From NCBI GenBank assembly GCA_003233115.1, contig QIKV01000098.1, forward strand, positions 1-50,838: DNA of 50,838 nucleotides, written 5' to 3'. Of this stretch, positions 40,426 through 48,814 are shown in pieces (the first letter of the stretch is position 1; each line of letters begins with the position of its first letter). The position numbers and the translations under genes are program-made. The stretch is from Oceanospirillales bacterium. Its GTDB lineage: Bacteria; Pseudomonadota; Gammaproteobacteria; Xanthomonadales; SZUA-36. The notes below the pieces were generated by a model that saw nothing but the letters and a program-made list of their open reading frames with translations, ran no database searches and was not told the origin of the DNA.

Positions 40426-41070
40426 TTATCGAATGAATGTTATGTATGGCAATAAAGCATAGCCCAACTTCCACACAAATTGAAATACAGGTACTCCAAA
40501 TAGACTTAAGGCAATCAGGCCAAATAAGATAGTATTGCCATATTTCTCATTGAGTTGGCGATATAGGTAGGCATGTTTGCTTGATAGAAAATAAGGTAGC
40601 ATATAGTGGCCATCCAAGGCGCCAATCGGAATCAAATTGAAAACCATGAGGATGATATTGATAACAGCTAAGGTAATAAAAAATGTTTGAGCACCGACAG
40701 ATGTAAGGACATCCCAATGCATATTTAGCGATAAAGCCAGTAAGTTCATTGAAAATATAGCAATTAACAAATTCATGCCGGGTCCCGCAGCGGAGACCCA
40801 GAAATCGGCCCATTTGTGTTTATAGTTTCTTGGGTTTGTAGGTACTGGACGTGCATAACCAAAGCCAATAAGAATCACCATCAACATGCCCATAAGATCG
40901 ATATGGGCAACAGGATTTAACGTGAGTCGTCCTGCCATTTCTGCGGTATTATCGCCCATTTTTTTTGCTATAAGGGCATGGCCAAATTCATGGAATGAAA
41001 GGGAAAGAATCAAGGCAAAAACCAGCATTAAGAACAGACCATATTGGCCCTTATATAACATATTAAGCAT
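40426..41070 (-). CDS. Site-2 protease-like M50 family membrane metalloprotease
   Basis: This 214-residue multi-pass membrane protein has the zinc motif HEFGH (His27, Glu28, His31) inside the first or second hydrophobic helix and the conserved third-ligand region NLIPIGALDGHYML near residue 146. The helices and the short, PDZ-free architecture match the minimal S2P/M50B group found as stand-alone proteins. The substrate is unknown. It is AT-rich like the nitrilase, convergent with it over a 47-bp gap, and lies within the acquired block. The fragment upstream on the same strand may have been its operon partner. Confidence 0.8.
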   Translation of the reverse strand: MLNMLYKGQYGLFLMLVFALILSLSFHEFGHALIAKKMGDNTAEMAGRLTLNPVAHIDLMGMLMVILIGFGYARPVPTNPRNYKHKWADFWVSAAGPGMNLLIAIFSMNLLALSLNMHWDVLTSVGAQTFFITLAVINIILMVFNLIPIGALDGHYMLPYFLSSKHAYLYRQLNEKYGNTILFGLIALSLFGVPVFQFVWKLGYALLPYITFIR

Positions 41071-41097
41071 TTATCAACTCTACTTTTATATTTTTGG

Positions 41098-41337
41098 TTA
41101 GCTACAGTATACATTGGGGATACTTGACTCAAAAGACATGATGAAAAAACTATTCAAACCGTATCGAAAATAATCCTCATTCTCCTGTATCGGCTCAATT
41201 ATTTTTTCTGAGTTAATATCTCCATCAACAATTTTCAACAGATAGCCGGGAGCACTTTGTTCCATCCGTGCCAGGTAATTTAATGGGAAGGCATGTTTCG
41301 CATCAGGTTGATATTTTGAGATTGATCCAGCCGATGT
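41098..41337 (-). pseudogene. C-terminal fragment of an unidentified protein, cut at the insertion border
   Basis: About 80 codons remain on the minus strand, ending at 41098 (closing residues FIMSFESSIPNVYCS). They are cut on the right by the duplicated dehydrogenase sequence at 41338. Central residues are YQPDAKHAFPLNYLARMEQSAPGY (key: NYLARMEQSAPGYLLKIVDG). I do not recognise the family. The frame runs a little further right through the duplication to an ATG near 41382, but that part is antisense to repeat sequence and is not genuine. It is probably a gene truncated when the block was formed. Confidence 0.5.
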
Positions 41338-41376
41338 GGGCATCATGCCGCCTGAATAGCGCATCTGACCTGCACA
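41338..41376 (+). repeat. Third copy of the dehydrogenase 3'-end sequence (right border of the block)
   Basis: Thirty-seven of 39 bases match 37457-37495 (starting GGGCATCATGCCGCCTGAAT). It covers the last dehydrogenase codons, the stop and the bases after it. What follows (41377-41475) is GC-rich and is likely the original downstream sequence of the dehydrogenase gene. Confidence 0.75.
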
Positions 41377-41417
41377 GCACACCTGCCATATAACACCGGC
41401 ACGACCTTCGCCGCCGA

Positions 41418-41448
41418 CACACTGGCAGGAACAGTACCTGCCAGTGTG
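41418..41448. terminator. Hairpin between the inserted block and the MMPL gene
   Basis: A perfect 12-bp stem CACACTGGCAGG/CCTGCCAGTGTG encloses a 7-nt loop. It lies 28 bp past the stop of the minus-strand MMPL gene and could end that operon or, originally, the dehydrogenase operon from the other side. No T-run follows on either strand, so intrinsic termination is not certain. Confidence 0.45.
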
Positions 41449-41475
41449 CCTGTTGGCCGCCCTACCGGCCTGCGA

Positions 41476-43848
41476 CTATGCGGGCTTGGGATTCGCCGGG
41501 TGCTGCCGGTATTTTTCGACCGGAATCAGGAAGTGGACCAGGGCCGGCAACAGGATCAGGGCGCCCAGCATATTCCACAGGAACATGAAGGTCAGCATGA
41601 TACCCATATCACCCTGGAACTTGATCGGTGACCAGACCCAGGTCGCAACCCCGATGGCCAGCGTGAAGCCAGTAAAAGCAACCGCTTTGCCGGTGGTCTT
41701 GAGTGTTTCAAAGTAGGCCCTGTCTAAATCAAGACCCTCTGCAAGATAGGACTGAAGTTTGCTGAAAATATAGATACCGTAGTCGACACCGATGCCGACG
41801 CCCAGGGCGATCACCGGCAGGGTTGCGACTTTCACGCCAATGCCCAGCCAGGTCATCAATGCCTGACCCAGCACAGAAGTCAGCGCCAGCGGGAGAATAA
41901 TGCAGGCCACCACCCGGATGGAGCGGAAGGCCAGCAGGACCAGCAGACTGACCACGCCGTAAACCCAGGCCAGCATCTTGTATTGCGCTTTGCTGACCAC
42001 GTCATTGGTTGCTGCCTCGATACCGGCATTGCCGGCCGCCATGACAAAGTGGATGTCACCGGTGTCATAGTCCCGGTTAAACTGATCAACTGCCGCGGTA
42101 ACCGTCAGCAGGGTCTTGGCCTTGTGATCCTGCAGGAATATCAACACCGGCACCAGGTTGCAATCAGCGTTCATCAGGCCGGGCGGGATTTCCTTGCCGC
42201 TGACCGAACCATTCAACACCAACTGATTCCGGGTGATAGTATTCCACCTCGGATCACCTTCGTTATTGGCGGCAATAATGCGCTTGGACGCATCGATCAG
42301 GGAGAAGGTAGACAGCACCCCGGGAACATCCTGCATGACCCATTCGAACATATCCACGGCAGAATACGCATCGTAGGATACGCATTTCTGATCCGGCGTC
42401 TCAACCATGACGACAAAGACATCCGTGCTGGCCGAATAATGCTCAACCATATACTTGTTGTCCAGGTTATAGGTGGAGTTTGGTCGCAGTTCCGGTGCGC
42501 CGGCATCGAGGTCACCAATTTGCAGGCCCCGTCCGGCATAAATGCCAAACACGAACAACGCGGCCGCCACCACCACCGTGACCGTTGCGGCGCGTGGCCT
42601 GGTGAAGATCACGGCCTTCTCACACAGGTCGTGATATAAACCACTGGCTTCCTTGGCCTTCAGCCGCCGGATTGCCTTCGCACTGACACCGAGGTAGGAC
42701 ATCAGGATCGGCAGCAACACCAGGTTGGTGAGGATCACAACCAGCACACCAATACTGGCGGCAATTGCCAGATCCTGGATCACCTCGATCTGGATCACCA
42801 TCAGCGTTGCAAAACCGATACCGTCCGACACCAGTGCGGTCAGCCCGGGGACATACAACGAACGGAAAGCAAAGCGCGCCGCACCCTCCGCGTCTTTACC
42901 CATGGCGGTGCCATGCTGGACGGCATTGATCACCTGTACACCGTGACTCACACCAATTGCGAACACCAAAAATGGTATCAGCATCGAATACGGATTAAGC
43001 CCATAACCCAGCAGGCCCAACAGGCCAATTTGCCAGGAGACTGCAATAACGGAACAGGTCAACACCGTCAGCGAACTGCGTATACAGCGTGAATACAGCA
43101 ACAGCAGGATCAGCGTAATGACAATGGCAATCAGGAAAAATATGACCACCTGCCCGGCACCCTCAATCAGGTCACCCATGACCTTGGCAAAGCCGGTGAT
43201 GTGAATTTTTATCTTGTCGTTCTGGTATTTGTCACGAATTCGTTGTTCCAGCCGCTTGGAGAAATCACCGAAATTAAGCGGCTTGCCCGTTTCCGGATTC
43301 GTTTCCAGCAGCGGGGCGATAATAATGGTCGAGCGAAAATCATTGGCGACCAGGTTACCCACCTGGCCCGACTTCATCACGTTGATGCGGACCTTTTGTA
43401 AACTGGCCTTCGAGCCGTTGTAATCCTCAGGGACAATTGTCCCGCCGGTAAAACCTTCCTCGGTGACCTCACCCCAACGAACGTTGGGTGTCCACAATGA
43501 TTTAACCCCGGAGCGGGCGACTCCGGGAAGAAAAAACACTTCGTCACTGATCTTGCGGAGTGTCTCCATGTAATCCTTGGTGAAGATGTTCCCCTGCGTG
43601 CTTTCCACCGAGATGCGTACCGTGTTGCCGAGCCCGGTCAGCTCGTCTTTGCGCTTCAGGAAGGCCGCGATATAGGGGTGCTTGACTGGCACCATCTTTT
43701 CAAAGTTGGCGTCCGGCCTGACTTTGAGAGCGGCAGAAACCAGGTATACCGTGACCAGCAGGAAGGCCAGCAACAGCCACAACCGCTTGCTGAATACCAG
43801 CCGCTCCAGGAATGGTTCAGCTTTGTCAATGTGATGCTGTTCGTTCAT
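41476..43848 (-). CDS. MMPL/RND-superfamily transporter
   Basis: This 790-residue inner-membrane protein has the two-fold RND layout: TM1 near residues 28-48, a large periplasmic loop, a block of five helices (about 240-390, with VIFFLIAIVITLILLLLYSR and IPFLVFAIGVSHGVQVINAV parts), a second loop, and a second block ending GVGIGVDYGIYIFSKL and FLWNMLGALILLPALVHFLIP parts. The Gly-Val-x-x-Asp-Tyr motif in the second block is typical of MMPL and hopanoid/sterol-type permeases. It is the last gene of a unit with DUF1302, DUF1329 and YCF48-like genes. A role in moving lipids or hydrophobic substrates across the envelope is inferred from family and neighbours. Confidence 0.86.
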   Translation of the reverse strand: MNEQHHIDKAEPFLERLVFSKRLWLLLAFLLVTVYLVSAALKVRPDANFEKMVPVKHPYIAAFLKRKDELTGLGNTVRISVESTQGNIFTKDYMETLRKISDEVFFLPGVARSGVKSLWTPNVRWGEVTEEGFTGGTIVPEDYNGSKASLQKVRINVMKSGQVGNLVANDFRSTIIIAPLLETNPETGKPLNFGDFSKRLEQRIRDKYQNDKIKIHITGFAKVMGDLIEGAGQVVIFFLIAIVITLILLLLYSRCIRSSLTVLTCSVIAVSWQIGLLGLLGYGLNPYSMLIPFLVFAIGVSHGVQVINAVQHGTAMGKDAEGAARFAFRSLYVPGLTALVSDGIGFATLMVIQIEVIQDLAIAASIGVLVVILTNLVLLPILMSYLGVSAKAIRRLKAKEASGLYHDLCEKAVIFTRPRAATVTVVVAAALFVFGIYAGRGLQIGDLDAGAPELRPNSTYNLDNKYMVEHYSASTDVFVVMVETPDQKCVSYDAYSAVDMFEWVMQDVPGVLSTFSLIDASKRIIAANNEGDPRWNTITRNQLVLNGSVSGKEIPPGLMNADCNLVPVLIFLQDHKAKTLLTVTAAVDQFNRDYDTGDIHFVMAAGNAGIEAATNDVVSKAQYKMLAWVYGVVSLLVLLAFRSIRVVACIILPLALTSVLGQALMTWLGIGVKVATLPVIALGVGIGVDYGIYIFSKLQSYLAEGLDLDRAYFETLKTTGKAVAFTGFTLAIGVATWVWSPIKFQGDMGIMLTFMFLWNMLGALILLPALVHFLIPVEKYRQHPANPKPA

Positions 43849-43858
43849 GGTGCCCGCC

Positions 43859-45046
43859 TCATGGTTTTTCAGAATTAACTTCTACAGGCACAGCTTTGGA
43901 ACTGACCTCGTGAACGCCGCCTGCTCCGACCAGCAGGAGGTTGCCATTCTCAAGCTGGGTCAGCGCAGCAATGACGCGCCGGTCCGGATTCTTTACCGGA
44001 GTAAATGACTGCTGACCTGCCGGGCGGGCCAGTATGGTGCCTGCCTGACCTGCGATGACCACCGTTCCATCACCCAGAAGCATGCCGGTCAACAGTGTCA
44101 CTGGCGTGCCCGAATCTACCCGGGTCCAGGTTTCACCCTTGTCGGTAGAGCTGAACAGGTTGCCACGCAGACCATAGACCAATAATTCGTAGCCACCCGC
44201 AGCCGCGGGTACGACAACAAGACCGTAAAAGGAACCCGGATAGCCTGGTTCCAGGCTATCCCAGGTCTCGCCACCATCCGCTGAGCGATAGACAAACCCG
44301 GCTTCACCTGCAATATACAGATTACCATCGGGAGCCGGCGTAATATGATTGAGGTGAAACCCCTCTGGATTATCCATCCGGTTGGAAACCAGTTTCCAGG
44401 TCTCACCCGCGTCGGTGGTGTGCAGCAGCATACCGTAAGAACCAACCACAAAGCCCTCACGTGCATTCCGGAACCATACATCCAGTAACGGCCTGACCGG
44501 GCCTGCAGCGACGTCTTCGCGCGCACCTTCCAGCATAAATTGTGCTTCTTCCAGATTGTATTGGGCATCGTCGATCGCGTTCGGATCGGCCGGCTCAGCA
44601 GACTGCAACTGCTTAAGTTTATCCTCGACTTGCTGCACGGACAATTCAGCGATCGCAATGATCTGTTTATTGAGCGCATACCCGTCCAACTGCTTCTGCC
44701 AGCTCAGACCACCATCGGTCGTATGCAGAATCAAGCCATCGTGCCCGACCGCCCAGCCCAGCTTTGGTGTGGGGAAATTGACACCGGTCAACATCACGGA
44801 CACTGGCACATCTGCCTGGGTCCAACTGACGCCGTCATCGCTGGAAAGAATAATCACACCGTATTGGCCCACCGCAGCAAATGAGTTGTCACCACGGACC
44901 GCGACGTCCAGCAGCAGATCTTTACTGGCGACACCAGTCTTAATGGCCGGCAATTTGAGCAGGTCAATGGCAGAAGCTGAGGTTGCAATTCCGATGAGCA
45001 CGACCGCCATGAGCAGGCGCCATAGTTTGCACTTGAAAGATATCAT
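43859..45046 (-). CDS. YCF48/BNR-repeat periplasmic protein with helical insertion
   Basis: This 395-residue beta-propeller-type protein has repeated Ser/Asp-box-like motifs (SSDDGVSWTQ, TTDGGLSWQK, TTDAGETWKL, SADGGETWDS, STDKGETWTR), as in the Ycf48/Hcf136 photosystem II assembly family. The N-terminal MISFKCKLWRLLMAVVLIG with ATSASA is a signal peptide, which is why the start at 45046 is chosen over upstream Met codons. Between the second and third motifs is a charged helical insertion (about 128-182, VQQVEDKLKQLQ and YNLEEAQFMLEGAREDV). It lies 10 bp before the MMPL gene. In non-photosynthetic bacteria this family accompanies RND and DUF1329 genes, with unknown function. Confidence 0.83.
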   Translation of the reverse strand: MISFKCKLWRLLMAVVLIGIATSASAIDLLKLPAIKTGVASKDLLLDVAVRGDNSFAAVGQYGVIILSSDDGVSWTQADVPVSVMLTGVNFPTPKLGWAVGHDGLILHTTDGGLSWQKQLDGYALNKQIIAIAELSVQQVEDKLKQLQSAEPADPNAIDDAQYNLEEAQFMLEGAREDVAAGPVRPLLDVWFRNAREGFVVGSYGMLLHTTDAGETWKLVSNRMDNPEGFHLNHITPAPDGNLYIAGEAGFVYRSADGGETWDSLEPGYPGSFYGLVVVPAAAGGYELLVYGLRGNLFSSTDKGETWTRVDSGTPVTLLTGMLLGDGTVVIAGQAGTILARPAGQQSFTPVKNPDRRVIAALTQLENGNLLLVGAGGVHEVSSKAVPVEVNSEKP

Positions 45047-45154
45047 GGTTGACTGATCCCGCTCTGGTGGCCGCTGGATGAACAGCATAATAGATCCTGA
45101 ATCTAAACCAGGGGCCGGCAAGGCGGCCGGCCCCTGGCCCAGTTATGACAGATC

Positions 45155-46528
45155 TCAGCGCTTGCCAAGACGTCTGAGGGCACCGGTGTCAAAATCCCTT
45201 CGTTTCATCTTGAGGCCGAATTCGAACGGGCCTCGTTCTTCATTGGTCAAACCGAGCGTGAGGTAGCGCCCATCGTTAAGATCCATCAGCGTTTCGGCCG
45301 TATACCAGGGAACATTCACATTATAATACTGGATTTCGTGTGCCTCGCCGACACGCCAGAGCTGGAGCTGGCCATCGTACTCATCCTTGACTGCGATCTG
45401 CCAGGTGTCTTCGTCGAGGTAGAAAACGCGCTTGGCGTAAATATGGCGCTGGCCCTTTTTCAGCGTGGCCTCGATCTCCCAGACACGATGCAACTCGTAG
45501 CGCGGATAATCCTGGTTCATATGGCCCTTGGTGTGAATCTCTTTGTAAGTGAGCTTAGGCGATTCCAACCGATAACTGTTGTACGGGATATACATTTCCT
45601 TCTTGCCAACCAGTTTCCAGTTGTAGCGGTCCGGCGCGCCGTTGAACATGTCGAAGTCATCTGCGGTACGGGTTCCGTCCGAACCCTGACCGGGGCCGTC
45701 ATAAGCCACCTGTGGTGCCCGGCGTACACGCCGCTGCCCGGCGTTGTACAACCATGCCCGACGGGGGGCTTTCACCTGGTCCACGGTCTCGTGCACCAAC
45801 AATACGGTGCCGGTCAACTGCGGCGGTGAACTGATGGCATAGGTGAAATATAACAGTACATTACGGTCTTTTACCGGATCCCTGCCACCTTGCAGGAAAT
45901 CTGGCCACGCGAAAGTGTCAGTAATTCTGACGGGAACAAAAGCCCCGTTCGCCTGCACCGGAACCTGCACATAAGTCCGCTTCGCAGTCCCGCCACGATA
46001 GCGCGTCAGGTGGTTCCATAAGACTTCATAGGCATTTTGCGGCACTGGAAAAGCCTGCGCGTCCTTAAAGTTTACGGCACCGTTACCGTCATTGACGAGT
46101 TCAGCGGTGAGACCATTCTCACGAACATCCGCGTAGATGTCTTTCGGCAAAGCCGCCGTTCGCCGGGTCTGGTAGACCTTCATCTTGTAGGTGTCCGGGT
46201 ATTTCTTGAACAGCGCAACCTGGCCCGGTGAGAGATTGTCTTTGTACTGATCGACATTCTCTGCGGTGATCACAAATAAAGGCTGATCATCCGGAAAGGG
46301 ATCCACCAGGAACCCCCGGTCAGTATAACCTGCGGGTGCCGTGGTGAGCCCACCCGTCCACGCCGGGATGGTGCCTGCCTCGTTACCGGCCCTTTCCGAG
46401 CCCATCGGGGTCAGGGTTGTGTCCAGTTGGGCCAGCTCTGCTTCCGGTACCTTGGCCATCGCACTGCTCACACTCAGCGCCAGCACTGTGAAAAACACAG
46501 CTATCGGGTGAAATGTTTTCATGTTCAT
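45155..46528 (-). CDS. DUF1329 family periplasmic protein (LolA-like fold expected)
   Basis: This 457-residue protein has a signal peptide (MNMKTFHPIAVFFTVLALSV, cleavage after AMA) and the DUF1329 markers LGSERAGNEAGTIPAWTGGL-like region (here MGSERAGNEAG), YLDEDTWQIAVKDEYDGQLQLWR parts and HRVWEIEATLKKGQRHIYAKR parts. DUF1329 proteins are annotated as outer-membrane lipoprotein-sorting-like, and a role as a periplasmic lipid carrier is plausible. AGGAG precedes the ATG. It sits between the DUF1302 outer-membrane protein gene (25 bp) and the YCF48-like gene, as is common for these families. Confidence 0.86.
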   Translation of the reverse strand: MNMKTFHPIAVFFTVLALSVSSAMAKVPEAELAQLDTTLTPMGSERAGNEAGTIPAWTGGLTTAPAGYTDRGFLVDPFPDDQPLFVITAENVDQYKDNLSPGQVALFKKYPDTYKMKVYQTRRTAALPKDIYADVRENGLTAELVNDGNGAVNFKDAQAFPVPQNAYEVLWNHLTRYRGGTAKRTYVQVPVQANGAFVPVRITDTFAWPDFLQGGRDPVKDRNVLLYFTYAISSPPQLTGTVLLVHETVDQVKAPRRAWLYNAGQRRVRRAPQVAYDGPGQGSDGTRTADDFDMFNGAPDRYNWKLVGKKEMYIPYNSYRLESPKLTYKEIHTKGHMNQDYPRYELHRVWEIEATLKKGQRHIYAKRVFYLDEDTWQIAVKDEYDGQLQLWRVGEAHEIQYYNVNVPWYTAETLMDLNDGRYLTLGLTNEERGPFEFGLKMKRRDFDTGALRRLGKR

Positions 46529-46553
46529 TTACTCCTTGAACCTGACCGCGTGG

Positions 46554-48350
46554 TCAGATATCCATTGAAAATGTAAGTGACAGGAAGTCCCGGTCAGACA
46601 GGCTGTTCGCCTTGCCACCAGAGAATCTCGTATATGAAATCCCGGCACGATACTTGGTCAGATAGTCTGCATTCAGGCCAATGCTGATAGCTTTCCGGCC
46701 CTCAATAAAAGTCGGTGCCGGTGAGGTGCCCTTGACATCCTGTGACCAGGCAAGTGTCGGCGTGAGCGCTACGCCTGCAAACACATTCGGGTATTGCGCC
46801 GCTGCGCGAATCCGGTAACCCCATGAATTCGTGGTCAGCAGTCCGGCATCCGTACCACCCATCGAAGCCGGTCTTCCAAAAATCGGATTACGACCATAGG
46901 GCATGATACCGGTAGCAGGCAGGTTGGCAACGTGGATCCAGGCCACTTCACCGATCAGGGTCACGCGGTCAGCACCCAAGCCCTGATCCCAGAAATAAAG
47001 TGCGGTTGACTGCCCCTGGTAAACATCGAACCGATCCCAGCCCTGCGCCACACCATCACCTGTGGTCATGAAATCCACCAGCGCAGCACAGGCGCGCTCA
47101 CCGAATGGACCGACCAGGGCATTGGGGATTCCGGATGCGCATACTGCGGGGTTAAGGGCCCCCAGCGCGCCCGTTAACTCGGTGGTCCCGTTGACGCCGA
47201 TTGGCTGGTTCAGCCGTGCGCTTACTTCACCCGATACCGCTACCGGGCCGATGTTAGTCGCTGCGGTCAGGCCCCAAATACTGATGTTTTCCGGGTATTC
47301 AACCTGGTAAAAAGCAGGTGCAGGCACGCCCAGGATTGTCCCGGCGGCGATCGCGGCCATGTTGTAACGCACGTTCAGAACCGGGGTGCGGTTATGCAGG
47401 TTCTGGTAATAGAGGCCGAACTCCGTATCCATGGACTCGACATAATTACGCAGCGCCAGTCCAAACTGGCCGCCATTGCTGGGCGTCACAATATGCGGAT
47501 CCTTGGCGACGCTGGCAACATTCTGAATGATGACATCAGGTGCCAGGTTGGACACCAACAGTCTGTCACAGCCCTGCGCCGCAAAATCAAGGTCGGAGAA
47601 ATAAGTGCCGCACGCATCGATAGGCGTTGCCTCCCATTTCAACTGGTAGAAACCCTCCACGCTCCAGCCGTTGCCAAGCCCCAGGTTACCGTACAGCATG
47701 GCGACCGGTAGCAGGCCCTCTTTGATCTGCGCGCCGGGCCGGCGGAATGCTGACACGTCGATCGGATTGACGCGGTTGATGCCCTGGATAAAGGTAGCCT
47801 CGCCCCAATTCACGACCTGGCGGCCGAGGCGGATGTCCAGCGGGTAGTCGCCCAGGTCAAAATTTCCGTAGACAAAAAGATCCAGCAATGCAACGCCTGA
47901 GAACTTCGCAAATTTATTAAAACCACTGTCACTCAGTTTGCTATTGGGAGCCCAGTTATTCGGTTCGTTACCCTGCGGGAATTTATTGTTCTCAAGTGCG
48001 TAATCGTACCAGTACTTAACCCTGCCAAAAACGCCGAACTGGCCATTATCCAGTTGCATTTCGGATGTACCTTTGACGATATTGGAGAAAATGTCGCCGT
48101 TTTTGAAGTTCAGGTTGCCGTCATCCGTGTTAATGCCCGGTCCGTTGCCACCATTGCCGGCACCGATCAGATTCGGATCCTGTGCCTCTGCTCTCCAGGA
48201 AATGCCGTAGGTGATGGTGTTGTCCCAACTACCGTTCCAGTCACCCCACTGAAATTCCTTGGCCTCTACACTGGAAGTTATCGCCAGGGCGGAGATGACC
48301 GCCAAATGTGCAATCCAGCGCCTATTTTTTATACCGTGTACCTTTTTCAT
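46554..48350 (-). CDS. DUF1302 family outer-membrane protein
   Basis: This 598-residue exported protein is of the DUF1302 family. The start at 48350 (MKKVHGIKNRRWIAHL) has GAGGAG upstream and begins a signal peptide ending near SSVEA; an upstream ATG at 48380 lacks an RBS. After it come EFQWGDWNGSWDNTITYGISWR, DIRLGRQVVNWGEATFIQGINRVNP parts, and a C-terminal strand ending LSLTFSMDI, with an aromatic/hydrophobic tail typical of beta-barrels. It probably forms an outer-membrane channel for hydrophobic compounds. It heads the four-gene minus-strand unit with DUF1329, YCF48-like and MMPL genes. Confidence 0.85.
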   Translation of the reverse strand: MKKVHGIKNRRWIAHLAVISALAITSSVEAKEFQWGDWNGSWDNTITYGISWRAEAQDPNLIGAGNGGNGPGINTDDGNLNFKNGDIFSNIVKGTSEMQLDNGQFGVFGRVKYWYDYALENNKFPQGNEPNNWAPNSKLSDSGFNKFAKFSGVALLDLFVYGNFDLGDYPLDIRLGRQVVNWGEATFIQGINRVNPIDVSAFRRPGAQIKEGLLPVAMLYGNLGLGNGWSVEGFYQLKWEATPIDACGTYFSDLDFAAQGCDRLLVSNLAPDVIIQNVASVAKDPHIVTPSNGGQFGLALRNYVESMDTEFGLYYQNLHNRTPVLNVRYNMAAIAAGTILGVPAPAFYQVEYPENISIWGLTAATNIGPVAVSGEVSARLNQPIGVNGTTELTGALGALNPAVCASGIPNALVGPFGERACAALVDFMTTGDGVAQGWDRFDVYQGQSTALYFWDQGLGADRVTLIGEVAWIHVANLPATGIMPYGRNPIFGRPASMGGTDAGLLTTNSWGYRIRAAAQYPNVFAGVALTPTLAWSQDVKGTSPAPTFIEGRKAISIGLNADYLTKYRAGISYTRFSGGKANSLSDRDFLSLTFSMDI

Positions 48351-48380
48351 CCTGCTTGCTCCTCTAGCCGACCTGAACAC

Positions 48381-48814
48381 AAATCCAATACCGGATTAGC
48401 CTGGGACCAGCCACCTATAGTGTTTTTTCTGGTCTCAATGCCCGAATTGACCATATTAAATAAGTCCAACGCTACTTTAACAGGCGCAAATCGGTCAATG
48501 TTGGTGTATGTTACGGACAACCGATTCAGATTACTTTACGCCCCGGCAGCCTTGGCTGCCTCCAGCATGGCAAAATAGTATGGGTTGATCCGCCCTGTGA
48601 CGCTCAGACGATCATACTCATTAATCGAGCGGCTCGCACCAGTGTCGCAATAACCAGCGCACTAAAACCATGCCGGAGTTTCGGTAACCGACCTAGTATA
48701 TACCCTCTGCACCCGGGTGGAATGGGCCCTGTGTATGAAAATAATATTTGTGTATGTGGTAGCATTTCTCGTTGAGGTATCCACGAGTGTATAAACGATA
48801 CGAGTGAGTAAAAG
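48381..48814. other. Intergenic region between DUF1302 and wax ester synthase genes
   Basis: This 434-bp gap lies between divergent genes. No complete gene is seen. On the minus strand 48536-48661 is open without a start and reads SVTGRINPYYFAMLEAAKAAGA at its end, with gene-like composition, so it may be a decayed gene 3' end. The right part is AT-richer and probably carries the promoter for the wax ester synthase (48740-48810), but no convincing -35/-10 pair can be named. Confidence 0.45.

Noticed and set aside
41418-41448. Strong intrinsic terminator
   Set aside because: The 12-bp stem is perfect, but there is no T-run on either strand, so it is listed only as a hairpin with moderate confidence.
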